21,614 bases of DNA from a virus, in the IMG/VR virus record IMGVR_UViG_3300024273_001186, positions 1 to 21,614 of that record; one strand, given 5' to 3'. The stretch's first letter is position 1, and every line of letters begins with the position of its first letter. Shown one piece after another: positions 1 to 7,919 of this stretch. The notes below the pieces were generated by a model that searched no databases, was not told the DNA's origin, and was given only the letters and a program-made list of their open reading frames with translations. The translations under genes and the position numbers were made by a program.

Positions 1-60
1 GTGATGGCACCCGTATCATTAGTACGTTCTGGAAATCGTACTGAGCAAGAAGGAATTTAA
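1..60 (+). CDS. 3' end of an upstream gene (partial, unidentified)
   Basis: The frame starting at base 1 stays open to a TAA at 58-60 and gives a 19-residue tail ending RTEQEGI. Its third codon positions are mostly A or T, like the genes downstream, and its stop sits two bases before the gp53 start. Another frame (3-44, ending STFWKSY) is also open but has many G/C third positions, so I prefer frame 1. In T4-like phages a tail tube cap/baseplate gene such as gp48 or gp54 often lies near here, but 19 residues are too few to identify it. Confidence 0.4.
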   Translation: MMAPVSLVRSGNRTEQEGI

Positions 61-62
61 TA

Positions 63-437
63 ATGTCTAGATATTTTGAAAATTTTCCAACTATAACTTA
101 CGAAGGCCAAAAGGTTCGTGACATTACTCGTAGAAATCAGTTTACTAAAGTAGTTTCTACTAATCCACTTTTGTATTTGCCATACACAGTTAAAGAAGGT
201 CAAAGACCAGAAGATGTTGCTAACTTCTATTATGGTTCTACTGATTACACTTGGCTTGTTTATGTTTCAAATAACATCATTGATCCATATCACCAATGGC
301 CAATGGCTGAAAATGATTTTAACGCGTATTTAATTGAAAAATACGGAGATAAATCTGGCAAGGTTGGCGAAGATGTGTTAGATTGGACGAGAGATGACAA
401 CGGCGAAAATATTATTTACTATTATAGAGAGGTTTAA
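63..437 (+). CDS. 53: baseplate wedge subunit, gp53-like
   Basis: This 124-residue protein resembles T4-like gp53, a wedge component that helps join wedges around the hub during baseplate assembly. The core is a LysM-like stretch, YTVKEGQRPEDVANFYYG (about residues 41-58), followed by a tryptophan and an N-N-I-x-D-P turn (WLVYVSNNIIDPYHQWP, about 64-80). The end, FNAYLIEKYG (about 87-96), is also typical of gp53-like proteins. It is shorter than T4 gp53 (about 196 residues), as is usual in marine relatives. The AAGAAGGAA ribosome-binding site at 47-55 supports the ATG at 63. Its position at the head of a hub/wedge cluster agrees with the call. The identification is by family resemblance; no alignment was run. 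Confidence 0.85.
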   Translation: MSRYFENFPTITYEGQKVRDITRRNQFTKVVSTNPLLYLPYTVKEGQRPEDVANFYYGSTDYTWLVYVSNNIIDPYHQWPMAENDFNAYLIEKYGDKSGKVGEDVLDWTRDDNGENIIYYYREV

Positions 438-441
438 TTAA

Positions 442-705
442 ATGGCAGTAGATATTATTAAACTTGCACCAGAATCTTTTCGTACAATTTATCTTCGCAA
501 AGAAGATCGCATTATTTTGAGAACTGAGCAAGGTAGAAAGATTATTGTTAAACGTATTATCCCAGAGGAATGGATTGCGTGGAGAATATACGATCAAGAA
601 TCTGCACTGAATAATAACAAGAAAGAAATATTCCTTATTGATAAAAGTTTCTTACCACAAATTAACGATGAATTTAGAAGAAAGATAAGATCTAATAATG
701 TCTGA
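442..705 (+). CDS. small protein of unknown function
   Basis: I do not recognise this 87-residue protein. It is charged and basic (many K, R and E) and probably mixed alpha/beta, with no membrane segment and no cysteine. It contains the tryptophan-rich piece EEWIAWRIYDQE near residues 42-53. It starts four bases after the gp53 stop, and its last eight bases overlap the start of the hub gene (ATG at 698, TGA at 703-705). That spacing and its normal AT-rich codons suggest a real, co-translated gene. Lying between gp53 and the gp27-like hub, it could be a small baseplate or assembly factor, but that is inference from position only. Confidence 0.65.
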   Translation: MAVDIIKLAPESFRTIYLRKEDRIILRTEQGRKIIVKRIIPEEWIAWRIYDQESALNNNKKEIFLIDKSFLPQINDEFRRKIRSNNV

Positions 706-2080
706 GCAAGATTTCGATCCGTCTGGTTGCGATATTGAAGAAGCAATTCTTAGATCTTACGATGGATCTAAGACTGCTGATATTACTGCTAGCATAGTTG
801 GTTTTGAAATAAGCCAATCAATGGATAACGTGAGCTATAACGGAACTATTACACTTTTAGATACTGTTGGACTTTTTGAAAATTTTCCTCTTAGATCTGA
901 AGAAACTATTCAATTAAAAATAGTTGGTTACGATTTAAATACAGTTATAAATTTGAATGTTAACACGTATAAAATTACTGATATGGTTCCTTCTGAAAGT
1001 ACTAACGGTGTTTTGTTTACATTACATTTCGTGTCTGCTGTTACTTTTAATGCAAGCAAAAGAAGAATTTCTAAATTCTTTAAATCGTCGATTGGTGGTA
1101 TAGCTAAGGAAATATTTGATACATATTTTGGAAGACTCGATAGAGTTGACTATTTAGATATAGATGATAAGCGTAAAACATTGCCGTTTGCAACTGGTCG
1201 TCATCCTATTATTTCAGAACCTGACAGAAATTTCTTTATTCAACCAACTGCTGGAATGTCCGGTCTTATTATTCCAAGACTTACTCCAAGCGAAAGTATG
1301 TTTTTTCTTGCAAGCAGAGCGTACGCTGGTTCAGAAACACCATCACAATCTTTTAGATTTTTCGAAACTCTCGAAAATTTCTATTTTTGTACTGACGAAT
1401 ATTTCATTAAAGATATTAGTGAAAACGAAGTAATTAATTTGTTCTACGCTCCCGCATCTTCAGTAGATCCAAGAAATCCAGAAGATCAAATTAACAGAAT
1501 TGAAAGTCTCCAAATTATTGCAAATGGTACAGACACTGCGTCTGACATATATTCTGGCGCCTATAAGAATAGAGTTATAGAGATTGATTTTATTAGAAAA
1601 AATGTAAACAAACTAGATTTTGATTATTCTAAAGATGCTAGATATATTGACATGTCTGGAAATCCTAGAAATCTTAATGATAACCCGCATACAGAAAGTT
1701 TTCGTAACGATACTTTTACTGAAGAAAACGCTAGACAGTTTATGATTTTTAGAGACTACACTAGTAACGGAGATATTCCAACTTCTTTATCTACCGATAG
1801 ACACTTTTCGGAAATAGCAGCAAATAGAGTTTCTTATTATCACCACATGAATAACACTATTCTTGCTGTTGGTTTAAAAGGTAGAATAGATTTAAGACCC
1901 GGAAAAATAGTAAATTTAAATATTAAAAGTTTAAATGCTACTAACGGAGAAGAAATAAACGATATGTTAGCTGGCAGGTATTTAATTAAAAACGTAAATC
2001 ATATTTGCGAAAACGGAATATTAAATACAAGTATGCAATTAGTGAAATTTGACTGGAGTAGAGGTACTGCAAATGTTTGA
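698..2080 (+). CDS. 27: baseplate hub protein, gp27-like
   Basis: This 460-residue protein fits the gp27 / P2 gpD class of hub proteins, which form a trimeric ring linking the tail tube to the spike. The N-terminal part has the usual tube-fold pattern: an ITASIVGFEISQSMDNVSYN strand pair, a TITLLDTVGLFENFPL turn, then an ETIQLKIVGYDL strand (about residues 29-79). The C-terminal part has an R-PGKIVNLNIKS strand and an AGRYLIKNVNHI strand (about 397-435), as expected of the second hub domain. T4 gp27 is about 391 residues, so this one is somewhat longer. It lies directly before the gp5-like gene and overlaps it by eight bases, matching the gp27-gp5 partnership. The assignment rests on pattern and context; direct sequence identity to T4 gp27 would probably be low. 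Confidence 0.75.
   Translation: MSEQDFDPSGCDIEEAILRSYDGSKTADITASIVGFEISQSMDNVSYNGTITLLDTVGLFENFPLRSEETIQLKIVGYDLNTVINLNVNTYKITDMVPSESTNGVLFTLHFVSAVTFNASKRRISKFFKSSIGGIAKEIFDTYFGRLDRVDYLDIDDKRKTLPFATGRHPIISEPDRNFFIQPTAGMSGLIIPRLTPSESMFFLASRAYAGSETPSQSFRFFETLENFYFCTDEYFIKDISENEVINLFYAPASSVDPRNPEDQINRIESLQIIANGTDTASDIYSGAYKNRVIEIDFIRKNVNKLDFDYSKDARYIDMSGNPRNLNDNPHTESFRNDTFTEENARQFMIFRDYTSNGDIPTSLSTDRHFSEIAANRVSYYHHMNNTILAVGLKGRIDLRPGKIVNLNIKSLNATNGEEINDMLAGRYLIKNVNHICENGILNTSMQLVKFDWSRGTANV
2061..2064 (+). promoter_or_regulatory. ribosome-binding site that fixes the gp5 start
   Basis: GAGG lies eight bases before the ATG at 2073. An upstream TTG at 2049 is in the same frame, but the gp5-like OB domain begins at the ATG (MFEHGVGIKN), and the eight extra residues (MTGVEVLQ if TTG is read as Met) have no counterpart in the family. 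The ATG at 2073 is therefore the likely start. Confidence 0.6.
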
Positions 2081-4124
2081 ACATGGTGTAGGAATTAAAA
2101 ATCCGTTATTCTTTGTAGGTGTTGTAGAGAATAACAACGATCCTCGTAAAGAACAACGCGTTCAAGTGCGTGCGTTTGGTATACATGGAACAAATACAGA
2201 AATTTTAACAGAAAATCTTCCTTGGGCTATATGCATAAAAGGCGATTACGATCCTAACGGAAAACCTGGTTGGGGTTTACCTTCGGTCGACTCTTGGGTA
2301 TTTGGCTTTTTCTTAGATGGTAGAGATGCGCAACAACCAATGATACTCGGTTTAATACCAACCCAGAATTTAACAACCCAGACGCCATCTGAGCGTGGGT
2401 GGGGTCGTATTCCAGCTGGACCTTATGGCGAAAGACTTGCTCTTGGAAATGAACCAGAAAATTATGGGCAACCAGCAAATTCACGTTTAGCTCGTGGAGA
2501 AGACATACATGAAACTGCTGTATTTTCTCAGGAAATGGGAAGAATATCAAATATCAAAGTTGGTGGTTCTGAAACAACTTGGGCAGAACCTGTTCCGGCA
2601 TATAACGCAGAATACCCACACAATAGAGTTATTCAGACATCGTGTCATACAATCGAAATAGACGATTCACCCGGCGCTGAAAGAATTATGATTATGCACG
2701 GATCTGGTTCCTATGTTCAAATCGACAATAGAGGAACTACTACTCATAAATCTGTCTCAGACAAATTTGAAATCAATGATAGAAAACAACACGTATATGT
2801 AGGCGGAATGAGCACTGTTACAATTAACGGTAATAGTTATGTATACGTCAAAGGTAATAAGATTGAAGAAATTGAAGGCGATTTGCAAACACTCGTACAC
2901 GGCAATCATATGCTTTCTGTTGGTGGGCAATCTACTATTAACGCTGGTGAGCAAGTGCAGGTGCGCGGTGCTGATGTTAAATTAGAAGCTAATGTTGGTA
3001 CTTTCTCTTTTAAATCTGGTAAAGAAATACAAATTCAATCTGGAGAAGGTATTTACTTTAAGAGTGAAAAAGTTTATATTGAAGGCACTGATGAGCTACA
3101 CATGAAAGGAAATTCTACTTTCTTAAAAGGAACTTCTAGCATTGATATTTTCGGTGAAGCTATAAACATGCAATCAACCGGAGATTTTAATTTAAAGAGT
3201 GGCCTATTATACGTAGGATCTAATGGATTACTGCATATTAGTGGAACTACAGTTAATATTGATGATAATGTTAGTATGGCTAATAGCGAAGCAGTAGCTC
3301 CAGGAAGTGCTTTTGAAGCAGAAGGATCTATTGACGCTGCTTCAGTACAAGCACCAGAGCCTGTATCAAAATCTACTTCTATTAATCCTCCACAGGACGA
3401 AGGTTCTATGGGTTCATCGGGTTATTCTTCAAAAGACCATTCTGGGGAAGGTGGTGGTCAAGGCGGTGGTGGCACATATAACGGAACCGGCGCAATTCCA
3501 ACTACACCTATTTCTTCTGCAACACAAAACGCAATTACACCTCTTCTTGATTTTATTGGAAGCAAAGAAGCTCCTCGCGGATATGACCAAGTATCAGGTC
3601 TTATAAGTCAATCAGATTATCCTTATAAACCTATTACGCAATTGACTATTGGAGAACTTCTTGATTGGCAAGAATCGATAGATCATCTTCAATTATCAGA
3701 AGCTTCGGGTCGCTATCAGATAATAGAAGATACTTTAAGAGGATACGATAACGGCCAGCGTGGCTCTCCTAAGTCTCAGCCGAGTTATTATACCCCGTTA
3801 TATCAGTCGGCCGGATTAAGTCTGAGTGATTTGTTTAGTCCGAAAAATCAGGATAAGATGGCAACTGCTTTATTAAGAGGGGCCGGACTTGACAGATACT
3901 TGGCAGGGACTATGTCTGTACAAGCTTTTGCAAATGCCGTTGCCGGAGTTTGGGCATCTATGCCTATTGTAGATGGTAAAGATGCTGGGCAAAGTGTATA
4001 CGAAGGTGATATCGCAGGAAATAGTGCAAAAAATACTTCAATTCAAGCATACTTATTGGTATTAGATCAAATTAAAACTAGAAATGACACAGTTATATCG
4101 CAACCGCAAATTGGACCACAATAA
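2073..4124 (+). CDS. 5: baseplate hub/tail spike with C-terminal lytic domain, gp5-like
   Basis: This 683-residue protein is the central spike. Residues about 1-100 form an OB-fold domain with the family motif WAICIKGDYDPNG and the phrase QQPMILGLIP. Residues about 190-400 are short alternating V/I-x-V repeats (HVYVGG, SYVYVKGNKIEEIEGD, ADVKLEAN) as in the trimeric beta-helix needle. A Gly/Ser-rich linker follows (about 443-470). Residues about 489-670 resemble the lambda endolysin (R) fold: candidate catalytic Glu499 in GSKEAPRGYD, then SEASGRYQII (542-551) and VWASMP (626-631), matching lambda R AWSEGTD, GAGRYQLL and IWASLP. In T4 gp5 the lysozyme is of a different family (T4-lysozyme type) and sits between OB and helix; here it is after the helix. 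The domain should cut peptidoglycan glycan strands during entry. It overlaps the hub gene by eight bases and the next gene by one (TAATG). Confidence 0.88.
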   Translation: MFEHGVGIKNPLFFVGVVENNNDPRKEQRVQVRAFGIHGTNTEILTENLPWAICIKGDYDPNGKPGWGLPSVDSWVFGFFLDGRDAQQPMILGLIPTQNLTTQTPSERGWGRIPAGPYGERLALGNEPENYGQPANSRLARGEDIHETAVFSQEMGRISNIKVGGSETTWAEPVPAYNAEYPHNRVIQTSCHTIEIDDSPGAERIMIMHGSGSYVQIDNRGTTTHKSVSDKFEINDRKQHVYVGGMSTVTINGNSYVYVKGNKIEEIEGDLQTLVHGNHMLSVGGQSTINAGEQVQVRGADVKLEANVGTFSFKSGKEIQIQSGEGIYFKSEKVYIEGTDELHMKGNSTFLKGTSSIDIFGEAINMQSTGDFNLKSGLLYVGSNGLLHISGTTVNIDDNVSMANSEAVAPGSAFEAEGSIDAASVQAPEPVSKSTSINPPQDEGSMGSSGYSSKDHSGEGGGQGGGGTYNGTGAIPTTPISSATQNAITPLLDFIGSKEAPRGYDQVSGLISQSDYPYKPITQLTIGELLDWQESIDHLQLSEASGRYQIIEDTLRGYDNGQRGSPKSQPSYYTPLYQSAGLSLSDLFSPKNQDKMATALLRGAGLDRYLAGTMSVQAFANAVAGVWASMPIVDGKDAGQSVYEGDIAGNSAKNTSIQAYLLVLDQIKTRNDTVISQPQIGPQ

Positions 4125-5701
4125 TGAGCATACCACATTTAGATCCTTGTTTAAATCCTACTCGTTATGAAACGACGTTTACACCTTTGCCAAACACAAA
4201 TTTTAATGGTGAATACACTTTAAACGTAATTAGTTCTTTTGAAGAAGACTTTAGAAAAACAATAGTAGCAGATACAATTACAAATCCGCTTTCGTTAGCA
4301 GTTAATAAGTATGGTGACACTTTTTATGATGCGGCAAATAGTTTAAATTCCGATTTCTTAAAAAGACCTTACGTATTAAGTAAAATTCCGGATTACGACT
4401 TGTTAAGTGAAAGACTTAAAAATGGTAGAACAATTACAACCTTTGAGTTTGCGCAATTTATAAGTGATTACTCTTATACTCCTGGCGCAGTTGCAGACTC
4501 TTATAATGCAGATCCAAATAAATTCTTAAATGAATTAGATGGTTTTTATAGAGGTGACTTTGTAAATAATATTATGGGAGGTTTTTGTTCTTTATTCGGA
4601 AATGTATTTGGTGCTATTCAAGGTTTCTTTGATATTGTCGGATCAATACAAGGTTTAATCGGAGATGCTCTAAGTTTCATTGCAAAGATTAAAAACATTA
4701 AAAATCCTCTTCTTGCTATTTTTAACGCTGTTAAAGTTAAAGCTCTTATTGAAGCAATTAAAGAAAAAATATCAAAAGTAATTGAAGGCGTGATTAATAA
4801 CGTTAAAAGCGCAATTGAAAATTTTAATCCTGCAAATATCATGAGCCAAGTTCAAAGCTTTATAACAAACAATATCGGAAAAAGAATTGCAGAATTAAAA
4901 GAAAATATTGGCAAATTTTTTACTGAAGAAAATACTAAATATATTAAAGACAAAATTACAGGTCTCATTGATTATTCAACAAGTCTTTTTGAAAATCCGT
5001 CTTTAGAAGAAATTACGTTTATGATTGCGCGCTTTTGCGGATTTGCCGCGGGTGTACAAGGAGTACTTCAGGGACTAAAAGATCCTTTAGATGATTTCTC
5101 AAATAGATATGAGGAAGTATTTAATACTATATCAAATGCATCTAATAGAGTATTAGGCGAATCAATAAGAGCTGGTGCTATAAGAATTGCGCCAGAAAGA
5201 AGAGAAGAAGTAATAAATACACTTAGAGACGAGTGGCAACAAGCTGGTAGTTTAGTCCCAATTGACGGAAATGAAAGAAATGGCGTACCAGAGTGGGATG
5301 ATTTATTAAATGGAAAAGATCCAGATTTGTCTATTGTTGGTCAATGGGTTACACACCCGCTTTGTGGCCGTGAGGGTTGGACTATGATGGATTTAGATTT
5401 TAGAGTTAAAATTATGAGACTACATAAGGCTGCAAAAGCTGCTGAGATTTATAGTGGTAAATTGATATTAAATAGTGGTTATAGAAGTCAACAATATAAT
5501 GCATTAGTTGGCGGTGAACTAACATCTAAACATATTGATGGTATGGCTGCAGATTTAACATGGAATGGCTTTTCTCCTTATAGCCAAAATGTATTACGTT
5601 TTGCTAACCTTGCAAGAGGTCTTGGAATTACTGGTCGTGGTTTTTATAAAACTTTTATTCATACTGCTATAAGCAATGAAAATTTCGATAGAAGAGGATA
5701 A
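4124..5701 (+). CDS. structural protein with C-terminal M15 zinc peptidase domain
   Basis: This 525-residue protein has no recognised N-terminal family. Residues about 1-145 are soluble. About 146-335 are long amphipathic to hydrophobic helices rich in Gly, Ile, Phe and Lys (GFCSLFGNVFGAIQGFF; AIKEKISKVIEGVINNV). Residues about 405-525 match the M15_3 type of D-Ala-D-Ala peptidases: LNSGYRSQQYNALVGG (449-464), then SKHIDGMAADL with candidate zinc ligands His470 and Asp477, and FIHTAIS with third ligand His513. Such enzymes cut peptide stems of peptidoglycan. The gene starts within the gp5 stop (TAATG) and ends three bases before gp25, so it belongs to the hub/wedge operon and is probably a virion protein. 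The role of the helical middle is unknown: a tape-measure-like, hub-plug or membrane-interacting part are all possible. Confidence 0.82.
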   Translation: MSIPHLDPCLNPTRYETTFTPLPNTNFNGEYTLNVISSFEEDFRKTIVADTITNPLSLAVNKYGDTFYDAANSLNSDFLKRPYVLSKIPDYDLLSERLKNGRTITTFEFAQFISDYSYTPGAVADSYNADPNKFLNELDGFYRGDFVNNIMGGFCSLFGNVFGAIQGFFDIVGSIQGLIGDALSFIAKIKNIKNPLLAIFNAVKVKALIEAIKEKISKVIEGVINNVKSAIENFNPANIMSQVQSFITNNIGKRIAELKENIGKFFTEENTKYIKDKITGLIDYSTSLFENPSLEEITFMIARFCGFAAGVQGVLQGLKDPLDDFSNRYEEVFNTISNASNRVLGESIRAGAIRIAPERREEVINTLRDEWQQAGSLVPIDGNERNGVPEWDDLLNGKDPDLSIVGQWVTHPLCGREGWTMMDLDFRVKIMRLHKAAKAAEIYSGKLILNSGYRSQQYNALVGGELTSKHIDGMAADLTWNGFSPYSQNVLRFANLARGLGITGRGFYKTFIHTAISNENFDRRG

Positions 5702-5704
5702 GAA

Positions 5705-6121
5705 ATGGTAGTTAATCTATTAACACCAATATCAAAAAAGATTACGATTTATACAGATTTCAAGAAAAATCTTGAGATCAGTCCTGTTTCTTTAGACATA
5801 ACTCTAGTTAAAGATGAAGAAGCAGTAAAAGAATCTATTAAAAATCTTATTCTTACAAACCGCGGCGAGAGACTAATGCAACCGTTGATTGGTGGTAATA
5901 TTAATGCTATGCTTTTTGAGAATATCACACCCGCAACATTAACTTTAATAGAAGATCAAGTTAGAACAACTTTAGATTTATATGAGCCAAGGGCTGAGCT
6001 TATAGATGTTATAGCGTCGTCAAACATAGACGACAACATGGTTAATGTGAGAATTGTATTTTACGTAAAGAATAGTCAACAGCCAATATCAGTTGATGTA
6101 TTTCTAGAGAGGACTAGATAA
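5705..6121 (+). CDS. 25: baseplate wedge subunit, gp25-like
   Basis: This 138-residue protein belongs to the gp25 / GPW family, the wedge protein that contacts the sheath and starts sheath assembly in contractile tails. The family signature is clear: LILTNRGERLMQPLIGGNI (about 47-65), then LFE, and LDLYEPRAEL (about 91-100), which holds the conserved E-P-R core. It ends with a beta strand VDVFLERTR. Its length matches T4 gp25 (132 residues). The ATG follows the upstream stop closely, and the stop TAA lies one base before the gp6 start. gp25-gp6-gp7 adjacency is a standard wedge arrangement. Confidence 0.95.
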   Translation: MVVNLLTPISKKITIYTDFKKNLEISPVSLDITLVKDEEAVKESIKNLILTNRGERLMQPLIGGNINAMLFENITPATLTLIEDQVRTTLDLYEPRAELIDVIASSNIDDNMVNVRIVFYVKNSQQPISVDVFLERTR

Positions 6122-6122
6122 A

Positions 6123-7919
6123 ATGGCTAAACTTAATATTTCAGAATTAGATTTTGAGACAAACAAAGCACAGTTTAAAGACTACCTGAGGTCTCAAACT
6201 CAATTCAAAGATTATAACTTTGAAGGCTCTAACATGAGTGTGCTATTGGATGTGTTTGCATATAACACTTTCCAAAACAACTTTTATACAAACATGGCCA
6301 TTAACGAAATGTTCCTTGATTCTGCCGTATTGAGAAACTCTGTTATATCTCATGCTAAAGAACTCAATTATCTTCCACGCTCTAGAAAATCTGCTCGAGC
6401 CGTAGTAAGAGTTACAATTAGAGATACTGCTATTGTTGGGCAAACAGTTACAATACCAGCTTATTCTGGTTTTACTACAAACTATTTGGGTGTAAACTAC
6501 GAATTCGTAAATGATAAAACATACATTGCTAGAAAAACAGCGCCTGGAGTGTTTATAGCTGATAACGTAGAAATCTACGAAGGTCAAATGCTAGCAAGCT
6601 TTGAAAGAGAAGGTTATTTTGTTGACGACGACGGCATTTTAAGAGTTATCCTTACAAACGAAAATGCTGACATTGATTCTATTGTTGTATTCGTTGACGC
6701 AGAAGCAACAGAAGATGAAAATACTTTTATTCGTAAAAATGATATTTTCGGAGTAGGCGCTACTGATAAAGTTTTTTATGTTGAACCATATTACGATGGT
6801 AGATATACTGTGTATTTTGGTAACAATACTTTCGGTTTACAACCTCTAGAATACGAAGATATTCGCGTAAGATACAGAATTACAAGCGGTGAAGAAGCGA
6901 ATGGCGCTTTTTCTTTTGCCTTAGGTGCAGAATTAGCTTCTTCTACTATAGTTGTCGAAACGGTTCAAAGTGCCGCAGGTGGTGCTGAAAGAGAAAGTTT
7001 AGAAAGCATTCGTTATTTTGCTCCTAAATCTTTGCAAATCCAAGAAAGAGCAATTACTACAAGCGATTACGAAATTCTCTTAAAACAGGCTTTCCCTGAA
7101 ATTCGCGCAGTATCTGCTTACGGTGGAGAAGATTTAATTCCACCGCAATTTGGCAAGGTTGCTGTTTCAGTTTATCTTGGCGAAGGAAGAGAAGGTTTAT
7201 CTGGAACGCTTTCAAGCGCATATATCGAATACCTAAGACAAAGAAGCCCTCTTGCTATTGAACCTGTATTCGTAAACTCCGAATTTATTTACGCGTGTTT
7301 AAATATCGAAGTTTCATTTAATCCTAAAATTACAAGAAAATCTTCAGGTCAAATCGAGACTTTAGTTAGAAATGCAATCGCAAATTACACAACAATAAAC
7401 CTAGATAACTTTAATACTACATTAAGACTATCTAAACTATCTGCTGATATCGATAATGTAGATATTTCAATAAGAAGTAATACTCTTATAGCTAATCCAT
7501 ATATTGAATACTCACCACCACTTAATATTTCTTTAAGCCCGGCGTTTAAATTCTACGCTGCTTTGATTAAACCATATCCATTTAAAGATACAAATGGCTT
7601 TGATGATTACAAGCCATCGGTAAAAAGTAGCATATTTACATACAACGGTGTTTCAGTTTATATGCAAGATGACGGTTTAGGAAATATTCAAATTGTAACT
7701 TCTGATTTAACAAATCCGCAAATCGTTAAACCTATTGCAGGTGTTGTAGATTATACTACCGGAGAAATAAATTTAGTTGGCTTCATAACTAGTGGCTACA
7801 CTGGCTCTGGTATTAAAATTATGGTGACAACAAAGAAAGAAGATATTACTGCACCAAGTGGAAGAATTTTCTTTATTAACGATTCTGATGTAACAATTAA
7901 TCTAACAGAGACCGCATAA
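6123..7919 (+). CDS. 6: baseplate wedge subunit, gp6-like (baseplate J family)
   Basis: This 598-residue protein is the gp6 / baseplate_J wedge protein, which dimerises and links neighbouring wedges into the inner ring. The N-terminus (LDFETNKAQFKDYLRSQTQF, then DVFAYNTFQNNFYTNMAINE) is typical of T4-like gp6. The J-family core lies at about 285-355: AGGAERESLESIRYFAPKSL, then RAITTSDYEILLKQAFPEI. T4 gp6 is about 660 residues. It directly follows gp25 and overlaps the next gene by one base (TAATG), as expected for translationally coupled wedge proteins. The C-terminal ~120 residues are beta-rich and less conserved. Confidence 0.93.
   Translation: MAKLNISELDFETNKAQFKDYLRSQTQFKDYNFEGSNMSVLLDVFAYNTFQNNFYTNMAINEMFLDSAVLRNSVISHAKELNYLPRSRKSARAVVRVTIRDTAIVGQTVTIPAYSGFTTNYLGVNYEFVNDKTYIARKTAPGVFIADNVEIYEGQMLASFEREGYFVDDDGILRVILTNENADIDSIVVFVDAEATEDENTFIRKNDIFGVGATDKVFYVEPYYDGRYTVYFGNNTFGLQPLEYEDIRVRYRITSGEEANGAFSFALGAELASSTIVVETVQSAAGGAERESLESIRYFAPKSLQIQERAITTSDYEILLKQAFPEIRAVSAYGGEDLIPPQFGKVAVSVYLGEGREGLSGTLSSAYIEYLRQRSPLAIEPVFVNSEFIYACLNIEVSFNPKITRKSSGQIETLVRNAIANYTTINLDNFNTTLRLSKLSADIDNVDISIRSNTLIANPYIEYSPPLNISLSPAFKFYAALIKPYPFKDTNGFDDYKPSVKSSIFTYNGVSVYMQDDGLGNIQIVTSDLTNPQIVKPIAGVVDYTTGEINLVGFITSGYTGSGIKIMVTTKKEDITAPSGRIFFINDSDVTINLTETA

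Noticed and set aside
432-441. TTAATTAA palindrome between gp53 and the next gene as an operator
   Set aside because: It is a short AT-rich palindrome expected by chance here and includes the gp53 stop codon.
2049-2072. Upstream TTG start adding eight residues to the gp5-like protein
   Set aside because: The family fold starts at the ATG at 2073, which has GAGG eight bases upstream; the extra residues overlap the hub gene's coding sequence without support.
5660-5680. Possible loss of a catalytic acid in the M15 domain (FIHTAIS lacks the H-x-D seen in some M15 families)
   Set aside because: The M15_3 type often has H-V-S or similar at this point, and all three zinc ligands are present, so inactivity cannot be inferred.
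6243-6587. 114-codon open frame on the - strand
   Set aside because: It lies wholly inside the well-supported gp6 gene, has a cysteine- and histidine-rich, non-protein-like composition, and has no ribosome-binding context.
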